The notes beneath the pieces were generated by a model. That model was given only the letters and a program-made list of their open reading frames with translations. It was not told the DNA's origin and made no database searches. A stretch of 7,892 nt of DNA from Pseudarthrobacter sp. (GTDB taxonomy: Bacteria; Actinomycetota; Actinomycetes; Actinomycetales; Micrococcaceae): NCBI GenBank assembly GCA_013362385.1, contig JABFWC010000270.1, forward strand, positions 1 to 7,892, written 5' to 3'. Positions 1 to 6,837 of the stretch are shown here, piece after piece; the first letter of the stretch is position 1, and every line of letters begins with the position of its first letter. The position numbers were made by a program, and so were the translations under genes.

Positions 1-502
1 GTGCCAGCAGCACCGCGTGCGCGGGCAGCGAACTGCACGCCTCCTTGTGGCCGGCGAAGGCCGTGAACACCTGCGGCATTCCCTGCAGCAACGGGTCCTG
101 CAGGCCGGCCCCGGTCAGTTCGATTTCCACCGCGGCAAGCGGCTCGCCGTAGGTCCTGTCGATCACGGCGCCCTGGTGCCTGCCCAGCGTCCCCACCCCG
201 TAGCAGGCGCCCAGGAACGGGAAGTCGCGGGCCACCAGTTGGTCCAGCAAGCCGGACAGTTCCCGTTCCACCCGGTGCTGGACGTCGCTTTTGCTGTCCG
301 GCGGGTCGCTGGAGGTGAAGGGACTGCCGCCCACGATCACGCCCGAAAACCCGGACAGGTCCAGGGCGGGCAGGGGAGAGGCCTCCAGCCGGATCCGGTG
401 CAGTTCGTGGGGCTCAAGCCCTCCGTATCGGAGATACGCAGCGTATTCGTCCTCGGCGGCGGCGTCCTCGGCCCGGGAGGCGAGGAGCAGGAAAGGCAGC
501 AT
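1..502 (-). CDS. Class I glutamine amidotransferase (GMP synthase-like), 3' end outside window
   Basis: This is the N-terminal 167 residues of a class I glutamine amidotransferase; the rest lies beyond base 1. Such domains hydrolyse glutamine and pass ammonia to a partner, but in stand-alone members like this the acceptor is usually unknown. The protein starts MLPFLLLASRAED. A loop with GVIVGGSP follows at about residues 54-61, and the nucleophile elbow FLGACYG places the catalytic cysteine at residue 100. GHKEAC follows at about 150-155. The His/Glu of the triad should lie in the missing part, since relatives are about 240 residues. The ATG at 502-500 is chosen because the family begins this way. 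No good Shine-Dalgarno sequence precedes it, and it sits inside a 13-bp inverted repeat. The gene lies 57 bases after the NTF2-like gene on the same strand, so co-transcription is likely. The family call is firm; the specific reaction is unknown. Confidence 0.9.
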   Translation of the reverse strand, partial: MLPFLLLASRAEDAAAEDEYAAYLRYGGLEPHELHRIRLEASPLPALDLSGFSGVIVGGSPFTSSDPPDSKSDVQHRVERELSGLLDQLVARDFPFLGACYGVGTLGRHQGAVIDRTYGEPLAAVEIELTGAGLQDPLLQGMPQVFTAFAGHKEACSSLPAHAVLLA

Positions 503-547
503 CTGCTAAGTGTGCCCTGTTATGGGTGCTCTGTGCAGATGCTGCCT
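494..547 (-). repeat. 13-bp perfect inverted repeat over the amidotransferase start
   Basis: The arms aggcagcatctgc (494-506) and gcagatgctgcct (535-547) are perfectly complementary, with a 28-base loop between them. In the minus-strand transcript the 3' arm contains the ATG (502-500) of the amidotransferase gene, and the 5' arm begins 12 bases after the stop codon of the NTF2-like gene. The hairpin would hide the start codon. No U-run follows it, so it does not look like a standard intrinsic terminator. Translational control or transcript processing is inference. Confidence 0.7.
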
Positions 548-559
548 GTCAGCAGGACC

Positions 560-997
560 TCAGCCGGCAGTCTGGGTGAGCGAGCGGCGGGACTGCGGCC
601 GGGCCGCCGGGTCCGCGTGGCGGTGCACCAGCTTCCAGTAGCCCTCCTCGCGGCGGAAGATGCTGGTCACCCGGAGCGCGAACTCCTCGGTGGCGGCGGC
701 GCCGTCCAGGCGGGCCCGGAAATGCTCGGTTTCGAGCAGGTACGCGGTGTCGCGGGCCGTGTATGAGGTGACGGTATCGAAGCCCAGCATCTCGCCGTCC
801 TGGAACTGCCGCGCGGCCTGGTCCAGCCGTGCCTCGACCTGTGCCCAGCCCCGGGCGATCCCGCCGAAAGGGTTTGCCAGGGTGACGTCGTCCGCCCTGG
901 AGTAGAGGTCCTTGACCGGGCCCGGGTTGCCCCGCGTGATCTCGGGAACCGCCAGGTGGTAGCGGTCCACTTCTTCCTGGAAACTTGGTGCGAGCAT
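560..997 (-). CDS. NTF2/SnoaL-like family protein
   Basis: This 145-residue protein has the length and pattern of the NTF2-like alpha+beta barrel fold (SnoaL/YybH-type). N-terminal helices (about 5-65) contain DVTLANPFGGIARGW, the usual segment before the strand-rich half. Strands around 71-95 and 104-126 end in LRVTSIFRREEGYWKLVHRHAD, the typical final strands with a conserved W and HRHAD tail. The fold serves small-molecule isomerases, dehydratases and binding proteins, and nothing here fixes a substrate. The cytoplasm is likely, as there is no signal peptide. The ATG at 997-995 has an AGGAAG ribosome binding site (1012-1007) that overlaps the stop codon of the carboxylase gene, with only 13 bases between the genes. 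Translation is therefore probably linked to the carboxylase, which suggests but does not prove a role near acyl-CoA metabolism. Confidence 0.85.
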   Translation of the reverse strand: MLAPSFQEEVDRYHLAVPEITRGNPGPVKDLYSRADDVTLANPFGGIARGWAQVEARLDQAARQFQDGEMLGFDTVTSYTARDTAYLLETEHFRARLDGAAATEEFALRVTSIFRREEGYWKLVHRHADPAARPQSRRSLTQTAG

Positions 998-1010
998 GCC
1001 TGGGCGCTTC

Positions 1011-2816
1011 CTAGTCCTCGATCGTGGCGATGATGGCGCCGGCGGACACTGTCTCGCCGGCCGTTGCGGTCAGGCCCGTGATGGTTCCCGAGCGGTGCGC
1101 GGTCAGCGGCTGCTCCATCTTCATGGCCTCAAGGACCACCACCAGGTCGCCCTCGTTCACCACGTCCCCGTGGGACACTGCCACCTTGACGATGGTTCCC
1201 TGCATCGGCGACGTCAGTGCGTTGCCGGTGGCCGCGGCGGGGCCGGCGGAGCGGGACCGCTTCTTCGACTTGCCGGGCTTGCCGGCAGCAACGGCCGTGC
1301 CCGGGGTGCCCAGCGACGCGGGGAGCACCACCTCAAGCCGCTTACCGCCGACTTCCACCACCACGCGCTGGCGCTCCTCGGCGGTGTCGGCGTCGGCCGT
1401 GCCGTCCGGCGTCCAGGCCGGCAGATTGTTGCTGAACTCGGTTTCGATCCAACGGGTGTGGACCTTGAACGGGCCTTCGGCAGGTGCGAACGCGGGGTCG
1501 GTGACCACCGCAAGGTCGAACGGGATCACCGTGGGGATGCCCTCAACCACCATTTCCTCGAGTGCGCGGCGCGCCCGCTGCAGCGCCTGGGGGCGGCTGG
1601 CGCCGGTGACGATCAGCTTGGACAGCATCGAATCGAAGTTGCCGCTGATGACATCGCCCTGCTCCACGCCGGAGTCCACGCGGACGCCGGGACCCGTGGG
1701 GTTCTTCAGGACACGGAGGGTGCCCGGGGCGGGCAGGAAGTTCCGGCCCGGGTCCTCACCGGTGATGCGGAATTCGATGGAGTGGCCGCGCACCTCGGGG
1801 TCGCCGTAGCCGAGTTCCTCACCGCGGGCCAGCCGGAACTGTTCGCGGACCAGGTCGATGCCGGTGACTTCCTCGGAGACGCAGTGCTCCACCTGGAGCC
1901 GGGTGTTGACCTCAAGGAAGGAAATGGTGCCGTCCTGGCCGACCAGGAACTCGCAGGTACCGGCGCCGAGGTAGCCGGCCTCCTTCAGGATGGCCTTGGA
2001 GGATTCGTAGAGGCGCTTGTTCTGGTCCTCGGTCAGGAACGGTGCCGGGGCCTCTTCGACGAGTTTCTGGTTGCGGCGCTGGAGCGAGCAGTCGCGGGTG
2101 GATACCACCACGACGTTGCCGTGGGCATCGGCCAGGCACTGTGTCTCGACGTGGCGCGGGGCGTCCAGGAAACGCTCGATGAAGCATTCGCCGCGGCCAA
2201 AGGCTGCCGTGGCTTCACGGACGGCGGATTCGTAGAGTTCGGGGATTTCCTCCCGGGTGCGGGCCACCTTGATGCCGCGGCCGCCGCCGCCGAAGGCCGC
2301 CTTGATGGCGACGGGCAGTCCGTGCCGGTCCACGAAGTCCAGGACCTCATCGGCGGACTCGACGGGGTCGGCGGTGCCGGGGACCAGGGGGGCGCCCACC
2401 TTTTCGGCGATGTGGCGGGCCTGGACCTTGTCGCCCAGGGCCGAGATTGCTTCGGGGGAGGGACCGATCCAGGTGATGCCGGCCTCGATCACGCGGGCGG
2501 CGAACTGGGCGTTCTCGGCGAGGAAGCCGTAACCGGGGTGGATGGCGTCCGCGCCGGACTGGCGGGCGGCGTCGATGATCTTGTCCATCACCAGGTAGGA
2601 CTCGGCGGCGGTGGTGCCGCCCAGGGCGTAGGCCTCGTCAGCCAGGCGGACGTGCAGTGCGTCGCGGTCCGGGTCTGCGTAGACAGCCACGGAGGCAATG
2701 CCCTCGTCACGTGCGGCGCGGATGATGCGGACGGCGATTTCGCCGCGGTTCGCGATCAGCACCTTGGTGAGGGTCGACTGCGTGGGACCTGCGGACTGCT
2801 CCAAATTTGCTGACAA
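1011..2816 (-). CDS. accA3: Acyl-CoA carboxylase alpha subunit (biotin carboxylase + biotin carrier)
   Basis: This 601-residue alpha subunit of an acetyl/propionyl-CoA carboxylase charges biotin with CO2 using ATP; a separate beta subunit then moves the carboxyl to acyl-CoA, giving malonyl- or methylmalonyl-CoA for lipid synthesis. Domains in order: biotin carboxylase N-domain (17-128, [24 protein letters not shown]); ATP-grasp (about 130-330) with Gly-rich loop [10 protein letters not shown] at 175-184, K251 in QKLVEEAP, E289, and [10 protein letters not shown] with E302/N304/R306; C-domain (about 345-455); a basic Ala/Lys-rich linker (about 505-532); and a biotinyl domain with EAMKM, biotin on K566, 35 residues before the end. 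Length matches actinobacterial AccA3/BccA proteins. The start is TTG at 2816, supported by AAGGAG five bases upstream. Residue 312, after QVEH, is Cys where most relatives I recall have Pro. No beta or epsilon subunit is in the window. Confidence 0.95.
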   Translation of the reverse strand: MSANLEQSAGPTQSTLTKVLIANRGEIAVRIIRAARDEGIASVAVYADPDRDALHVRLADEAYALGGTTAAESYLVMDKIIDAARQSGADAIHPGYGFLAENAQFAARVIEAGITWIGPSPEAISALGDKVQARHIAEKVGAPLVPGTADPVESADEVLDFVDRHGLPVAIKAAFGGGGRGIKVARTREEIPELYESAVREATAAFGRGECFIERFLDAPRHVETQCLADAHGNVVVVSTRDCSLQRRNQKLVEEAPAPFLTEDQNKRLYESSKAILKEAGYLGAGTCEFLVGQDGTISFLEVNTRLQVEHCVSEEVTGIDLVREQFRLARGEELGYGDPEVRGHSIEFRITGEDPGRNFLPAPGTLRVLKNPTGPGVRVDSGVEQGDVISGNFDSMLSKLIVTGASRPQALQRARRALEEMVVEGIPTVIPFDLAVVTDPAFAPAEGPFKVHTRWIETEFSNNLPAWTPDGTADADTAEERQRVVVEVGGKRLEVVLPASLGTPGTAVAAGKPGKSKKRSRSAGPAAATGNALTSPMQGTIVKVAVSHGDVVNEGDLVVVLEAMKMEQPLTAHRSGTITGLTATAGETVSAGAIIATIED

Positions 2817-2821
2817 GGCGT

Positions 2822-2827
2822 CTCCTT
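2822..2827 (-). promoter_or_regulatory. Ribosome binding site deciding a TTG start for the carboxylase
   Basis: The minus strand reads AAGGAG, five bases before the TTG at 2816-2814. It is the strongest Shine-Dalgarno match on the minus strand in this window. It supports the TTG start over later in-frame candidates, such as the TTG at codon 5, which lacks one. Confidence 0.8.
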
Positions 2828-2869
2828 CTTTCCTTCAGGGAGCCTAGCGCGCTTTTGGAGGTTCCGCCG

Positions 2870-2896
2870 ACGTTACTTGCGGGATCCGCGTGTAAA
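2870..2896 (-). promoter_or_regulatory. Possible carboxylase promoter (weak)
   Basis: Read on the minus strand, TTTACA (2896-2891) and TAACGT (2875-2870) resemble -35 and -10 boxes, but the 15-base spacing is short. An alternative -10, TAGGCT (2846-2841), lies closer to the gene but has no convincing -35. The 130-base gap and the palindrome next to it make a promoter here plausible. The exact boxes are uncertain. Confidence 0.25.
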
Positions 2897-2907
2897 CCGG
2901 GCCTCTT

Positions 2908-2924
2908 TTGTAGGGATGCTACAA
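2908..2924. promoter_or_regulatory. Perfect palindrome TTGTAG-N5-CTACAA, candidate operator
   Basis: ttgtag (2908-2913) and ctacaa (2919-2924) form a perfect 6-bp inverted repeat around five bases. It lies about 90 bases before the carboxylase start and just upstream of the possible -35 box. AT-rich half-sites in GC-rich DNA with this spacing suit a dimeric regulator. Which regulator binds is unknown; fatty-acid or biotin regulators are candidates only from the gene's function. Confidence 0.4.
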
Positions 2925-2933
2925 GCGGTCGCG

Positions 2934-2948
2934 AAAAAGGGCGCCTTT
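2934..2948 (-). terminator. Weak terminator-like hairpin after maf
   Basis: On the minus strand the maf stop codon runs straight into AAAGG-CGC-CCTTT followed by TT. This is a 5-bp stem with a 3-base loop, and five T in a row from 2938 to 2934. The stem is short and partly A-T, so termination is probably incomplete. Confidence 0.35.
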
Positions 2949-3594
2949 AGCGAGGCGGCCAGAGGTCCGTGATGCGCACGTTCGCGGCGGCCAGCAGGCC
3001 CCGCAGCGTGGAGACGGACAGGCCCACGACGGCGTGCGGGTCGCCGTCCACCTTCCGGATGAAGGCCCCGCCCAGCCCGTCGATGGTGAAGGAGCCGGCA
3101 CAGTGCAGCGGCTCGCCGGTGGCGATGTAGGCGTCGATCTCGGTGCCGTCCATTTCCTGGAAGAAGACCTCGGCGGAGGCGACCGCCCCCAGCGTGGCGC
3201 CCGATCCCGCGGCGTCCCCGCCGCCGTCGGCCTCCGTGTCCCGGCAGTCCACCAGCCAGTGCCCGGTATGGAGCACCCCGGCGTTGCCGCTCATCCGCAG
3301 CATCCGTTCGCGGGCGACGTCGGGCGTGTAGGGCTTGCCGTGCGCCTCGCCGTCGAACTCGAACACCGAATCGCAGCCCAGCACCAGGGACCCTTCGGCC
3401 TCCGGCAGCGCAGCCACGGCCTCGGCCTTGGCCCGGGCCAGCAGCAGCGCGGTGTCGTGCGGGTCGGTGACCCCGTAGTGGGCCTGGACGGCGGCCTCGT
3501 CGACGTCGGAAACCAGCACGGTATGCCGGATGCCGGCCTCGGCCAGGAGCTTGGTACGGGCGGGGGACTGGGAAGCGAGAATCAGGCGGACCAC
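2947..3594 (-). CDS. maf: Maf family nucleoside triphosphate pyrophosphatase
   Basis: Maf proteins hydrolyse non-canonical or excess nucleoside triphosphates (dTTP/UTP or modified bases, depending on subfamily) to the monophosphate and pyrophosphate, and are linked to housecleaning and division arrest. In this 215-residue protein the N-terminal LILASQSPARTKLL carries the family S-P-x-R motif (S10, R13). LGCDSVFEFDGEAHGKP at 72-88 gives the catalytic base D75 and the GKP turn, AEVFF is at 141-145, and IDGLGGAF with KVDGDPHAVVGLSVSTL follows at 171-197. D75 is followed by Ser where the classic dTTP/UTP type has Thr, so the substrate is open. A Gly/Ala/Asp-rich stretch (about 121-139) looks like a lineage-specific loop insertion. 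The start is GTG at 3594, nine bases after the exporter stop codon, with no clear Shine-Dalgarno, so translation may be coupled to mmpL. Confidence 0.92.
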   Translation of the reverse strand: MVRLILASQSPARTKLLAEAGIRHTVLVSDVDEAAVQAHYGVTDPHDTALLLARAKAEAVAALPEAEGSLVLGCDSVFEFDGEAHGKPYTPDVARERMLRMSGNAGVLHTGHWLVDCRDTEADGGGDAAGSGATLGAVASAEVFFQEMDGTEIDAYIATGEPLHCAGSFTIDGLGGAFIRKVDGDPHAVVGLSVSTLRGLLAAANVRITDLWPPR

Positions 3595-3603
3595 GGATTC
3601 AGC

Positions 3604-6126
3604 CTAGTGGACCAGCTCGCCGGACGTGGGGGCGGCCTGGCCGCGGTTGAGCTTGGCGCCTTCCACGTCCACGTCCGGCAGGATGCGGTCGAGCCAGCGC
3701 GGCAGCCACCAGGACTTGCCGCCCAGCAGGTACATGACCGCCGGGACGATGGTCATGCGGACCACGAAGGCGTCGAACAGCACACCGAAGGCCATGGCGA
3801 AGCCCAGCGGACGGACCATGGTGAGGTGGCTGAAGATGAAGCCGGAGAACACGCTGACCATGATGATCGCCGCTGCAGTCACCACCGCGGCGGCGTGCCG
3901 GAAGCCCACCCGCACTGCTTCCTTGGCGGATGAACCGTGCATGTAGGCCTCGCGCATGCCGGAGGCGATGAACACCTGGTAGTCCATGGCCAGGCCGAAC
4001 AGCACCCCGATCAGGATGATGGGCAGGAAGCTCAGCACCGCACCCGGGTTGGCAACGTCGAAGACGTTCCCCAGCCAGCCCCACTGGTACACGGCCACCA
4101 CGGCACCGAAGGCCGCGGACAGGGACAGCAGGAACCCGCCCGTGGCCAGCAGCGGTACCACGATGGAGCGGAACACCAGCAGCAGCAGGATCAGGGAAAG
4201 TCCGACGACGATCGCCAGGTACGGCGGCAGGGCGTCGCCGAGCTTGGTGGAGACGTCCACGTTGCCGGCGGTCTGCCCCGTCAGGCCCATGGTGACGTCG
4301 TGGTCGGCCTTGATTTCGCCGTTCAGGCCGCGCAGCTCGGATACAACCTTGACGGTGCTGGCACTGGCCGGGCCCTCCTTGGGGATGACCTGGAACACGG
4401 CGGTGCGGCGGTCCTCGCTGAGCGCCACCGGCACGGCGGCCACGACGTTGTCGACGCCGCGGAGCTTGTCTGCAATGTCGTACTGCAGTTTCTGCGCCTG
4501 GGCTGCGTCCAGGTTGGCGGGGAATTCGCCGACGGCCACGATGGGGCCCGTCACGCCTTCGCCGAAGCTGCGGGCGGTCAGGTCGTAGGCGCGGTAAGCC
4601 TCGGACTCCACCGGTTCGGACCCGCCGTCGGGCAGGGCCAGCTGCAGCCGGGTGGCGGGAAGGGCCAGGGTGCCGAGGAGGAGGACACCGGCGATCAGCG
4701 CCAGCCACGGGTGCCGGGTGACCAGGCCGCCCCAGCCGCGGGTGCTGCGCTGGCGGTCCTGGGCGTCATCTGCCGCTTCGTGGCCGGGTTCGGCATTGTG
4801 CGCTTCAGCCTTTGCCCAGGCCCGCCTGGAGACGATGCGGCGGCCGATCAGGGACAGCATGGCCGGGGTCAGGGTGATGGCAACGAGCACGGCCACGGCT
4901 ACGGTGCCCGCGGCGGCAAGGCCCATGACGGTCAGGAACGGAAGCCCCGGAACCACCAGTGCAGCCAGGGCAATAATCACCGTAAGCCCGGCGAAGACCA
5001 CCGCGTTGCCGGACGTGCCGTTCGCCCGGGCCACGGATTCCTCGGGGTCCATGCCCGCCAGGAGCTGGGTCCGGTGCCGGTTGACGATGAACAGGGAGTA
5101 GTCGATGCCGACGGCGAGCCCGAGCATGAGGGCCAGCATGGGCGAGATGGAGCTCATGTCGAACAGGCCGGAGAGGGCGAACGTGATGCCGACGCCGACG
5201 CCCACGCCGATGATGGCCATCAGCAGGGGAAGGCCTGCGGCGATCAGCGTACCCAGCATGAGGATCAGGACCAGGGCAGCCACGGCAATGCCGACGATTT
5301 CCGCCGTGCCGAACAGGGCCGAGATATCCTCGGTGATTTCCTTGCTGGCCAGTGCGGTGACGCCCGCGGCGGACGTCTCGTGGGCGATGTCCTGCACCTG
5401 CTTCCGGACCACCGGGCCCAAGCCGTTAATGGACGTCTTGAACTGCACCTGTGCGACGGCGGCCTGGTTGTCTTCGGAAACGAAGCGGAGGGCGGAGGCG
5501 GCCTGGGCCTGGCGCTTGCCAAGTTCCAGCTTCGCCTTGTTGGCTTCCAGTTCCGAGGTGCCGGCGTCGAGCTTGGCCTGGCCCGCCGCCAGCGACGCTT
5601 TCTGCTGGCCCAGTTGCGCTTCGACGAATGCTGCCGGCGCACCGGAGGCGGTGAGCTGCTGCTCAGCCGCGGCCAGCTGCAACTTTCCTGCTTCCAGCTG
5701 TGCCCGTGCGGCGTCCAGCTGTGCCTGGCCGGCGGCAAGCTGCTGCTCACCGTCGGTGATGGCCTTGGCCGCCTGGTCCACCTGGGCCTGCGTGGTGAAG
5801 GGGTCAATTGTGCCGCGGACTTCGGGGAGGGTCTGCAGCTTCTTCAAGGCATCCGTTACCGCGGCCCGGCTCTGGTCCGTGAAGCCGCCGCCCGGGGCTT
5901 CGAAGACGATCGTGGCGCTGCCGCCCGATGCGGAGGGCAGTTCCTGTTTGAGTTTGTCCGCCATCCGCTGGGTTTCGGTCCCCGGGATCTGGAAGTTGTT
6001 GGACAGGGTGCCATGGAAGGCTGCGGCCGAACCGCCCACGGCCACCAGGACGGCGAGCCACAGGGAGACGACCAGCCAGCGGTGGCGGTAGGAAAACTTG
6101 CCGAGGCGGTAGAGGAGGAGTGCCAT
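3604..6126 (-). CDS. MMPL-family RND transporter with coiled-coil extracytoplasmic loop
   Basis: This 840-residue inner-membrane exporter of the MMPL (RND superfamily) type moves lipids, hydrophobic compounds or drugs outward using the proton gradient. Predicted layout: TM1 17-37; large external loop 38-272; TM2-TM6 about 275-424; cytoplasmic linker 428-470 rich in charged residues; TM7 472-490; second external loop 491-633; TM8-TM12 about 635-802; short cytoplasmic tail. The proton-relay Asp-Tyr pairs are visible as GIDYS (D342/Y343) in TM4 and AMDYQ (D715/Y716) in TM10. In the first loop, residues 123-205 form two heptad-repeat helices with a turn near 160-168. The ATG at 6126 begins MALLLYRLGKFSYRHRW, a typical MMPL N-terminus; the ribosome site is weak. 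It lies 17 bases after the tetR stop and 9 before maf, so tetR-mmpL-maf is probably one transcript, induced when the TetR protein binds its ligand. The substrate is unknown. Confidence 0.93.
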   Translation of the reverse strand: MALLLYRLGKFSYRHRWLVVSLWLAVLVAVGGSAAAFHGTLSNNFQIPGTETQRMADKLKQELPSASGGSATIVFEAPGGGFTDQSRAAVTDALKKLQTLPEVRGTIDPFTTQAQVDQAAKAITDGEQQLAAGQAQLDAARAQLEAGKLQLAAAEQQLTASGAPAAFVEAQLGQQKASLAAGQAKLDAGTSELEANKAKLELGKRQAQAASALRFVSEDNQAAVAQVQFKTSINGLGPVVRKQVQDIAHETSAAGVTALASKEITEDISALFGTAEIVGIAVAALVLILMLGTLIAAGLPLLMAIIGVGVGVGITFALSGLFDMSSISPMLALMLGLAVGIDYSLFIVNRHRTQLLAGMDPEESVARANGTSGNAVVFAGLTVIIALAALVVPGLPFLTVMGLAAAGTVAVAVLVAITLTPAMLSLIGRRIVSRRAWAKAEAHNAEPGHEAADDAQDRQRSTRGWGGLVTRHPWLALIAGVLLLGTLALPATRLQLALPDGGSEPVESEAYRAYDLTARSFGEGVTGPIVAVGEFPANLDAAQAQKLQYDIADKLRGVDNVVAAVPVALSEDRRTAVFQVIPKEGPASASTVKVVSELRGLNGEIKADHDVTMGLTGQTAGNVDVSTKLGDALPPYLAIVVGLSLILLLLVFRSIVVPLLATGGFLLSLSAAFGAVVAVYQWGWLGNVFDVANPGAVLSFLPIILIGVLFGLAMDYQVFIASGMREAYMHGSSAKEAVRVGFRHAAAVVTAAAIIMVSVFSGFIFSHLTMVRPLGFAMAFGVLFDAFVVRMTIVPAVMYLLGGKSWWLPRWLDRILPDVDVEGAKLNRGQAAPTSGELVH

Positions 6127-6143
6127 GCGCAGAGCCGATCTGG

Positions 6144-6818
6144 TCAGGAGGAACGGGAAGTGGAAAGCGATGCAGGGGTGGTGAAGCCGGTGCCCAGCAG
6201 GGCCATGGAATCGATGAGCAACTGCCGGAGCTCTGAGAGCGATGCCGGCGTCAGGTCGGGGCCGCGGCGGTTGAACCAGACCTCCATGGCGGCCTTGCCG
6301 CAGGCGATGATGGAGCCGGAAAGGGCATGGACGTAGAGATCCTCCTGTTGGCCGTGGCTGCCCCCCAGCCGCTCCCGGGCAACGTCGAAAACCTGGGCCC
6401 TGCAGTGGTCCCAGGCCTCAAGCTCGCTGTGCTGCATGAGCGGGCTTTGCTGGGTCAGCGTGAACAGTTCGGCCAGGGGAGCCACGGCCTCCGGGTCTGC
6501 GAGGGCCGTCAGGGCAGCCTGGGCCGAAACCAGCAGTGGTTCGTCCGCGGGCCGGAGGCGCAGCTGCTGGATGGCAGTGTCCAGGAACCCGTGCACGATG
6601 GAGGCGAGGGCGGCGTCCGTGCTGCTGAAGTAGTTGAAGAACGTGCGGCGCGAAATTCCTGCCGCGTCCGCGATGTCCTCCACGGTGAAGTTGCCGGGGC
6701 CCTTAGCGCGCAGTAGTCCCAGGGCGGCGTCAGTAATGGCCTGCCGGGTGGCCGCTTTGTTGAGCTCACGGCGCGACGGCGGGGCACCTGGGTCGGCGGG
6801 GGGAGTCGAAGACGTCAC
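6144..6818 (-). CDS. TetR family transcriptional regulator
   Basis: This 224-residue one-domain repressor acts as a dimer. The N-terminal DNA-binding domain covers about residues 18-68: helix 1 TRQAITDAALGLLRAKG, then the helix-turn-helix TVEDIADAAGISRRTFFNYF (45-64) and the capping residues of helix 4. The rest (about 75-205) is the variable ligand-binding and dimer domain. It directly precedes the MMPL exporter gene with 17 bases between them, the usual arrangement for a local repressor of an efflux pump. Its own promoter carries two operator-like palindromes, so self-repression is likely. The start is GTG at 6818. No Shine-Dalgarno is present, and the -10 box ends six bases before the GTG, so a leaderless transcript is expected. 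The N-terminal tail (1-17) is disordered and rich in Pro and Ser. The ligand cannot be told from sequence. Confidence 0.93.
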   Translation of the reverse strand: MTSSTPPADPGAPPSRRELNKAATRQAITDAALGLLRAKGPGNFTVEDIADAAGISRRTFFNYFSSTDAALASIVHGFLDTAIQQLRLRPADEPLLVSAQAALTALADPEAVAPLAELFTLTQQSPLMQHSELEAWDHCRAQVFDVARERLGGSHGQQEDLYVHALSGSIIACGKAAMEVWFNRRGPDLTPASLSELRQLLIDSMALLGTGFTTPASLSTSRSS

Positions 6819-6822
6819 GGGA

Positions 6823-6837
6823 TTACACTACGTGCAA
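6823..6837. promoter_or_regulatory. Operator-like palindrome B for the TetR regulator
   Basis: The minus strand reads TTGCACGTAGTGTAA, two 6-base half-sites around three bases with one mismatch. It overlaps the -10 box of tetR. It has the same form as site A, two bases away. Confidence 0.65.

Noticed and set aside
17..766. Plus-strand open frame of 249 codons at the left end
   Set aside because: It lies opposite the amidotransferase and NTF2-like genes, both of which have family motifs.
996..2813. Plus-strand open frame of 605 codons opposite the carboxylase gene
   Set aside because: It mirrors a gene with clear catalytic motifs. Long antisense frames are normal in GC-rich coding DNA, and the product is Gly/Ala/His/Gln-rich without any domain.
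3034..3933. Plus-strand open frame of 299 codons opposite maf and the end of mmpL
   Set aside because: It spans two genuine minus-strand genes and encodes a His/Gly-rich product with no recognisable fold.
3937..6336. Plus-strand open frame of 799 codons opposite mmpL and tetR
   Set aside because: It crosses the boundary of two real genes, has a low-complexity Gly/Gln/His/Asp-rich product and no ribosome binding site or domain. It is a composition artefact.
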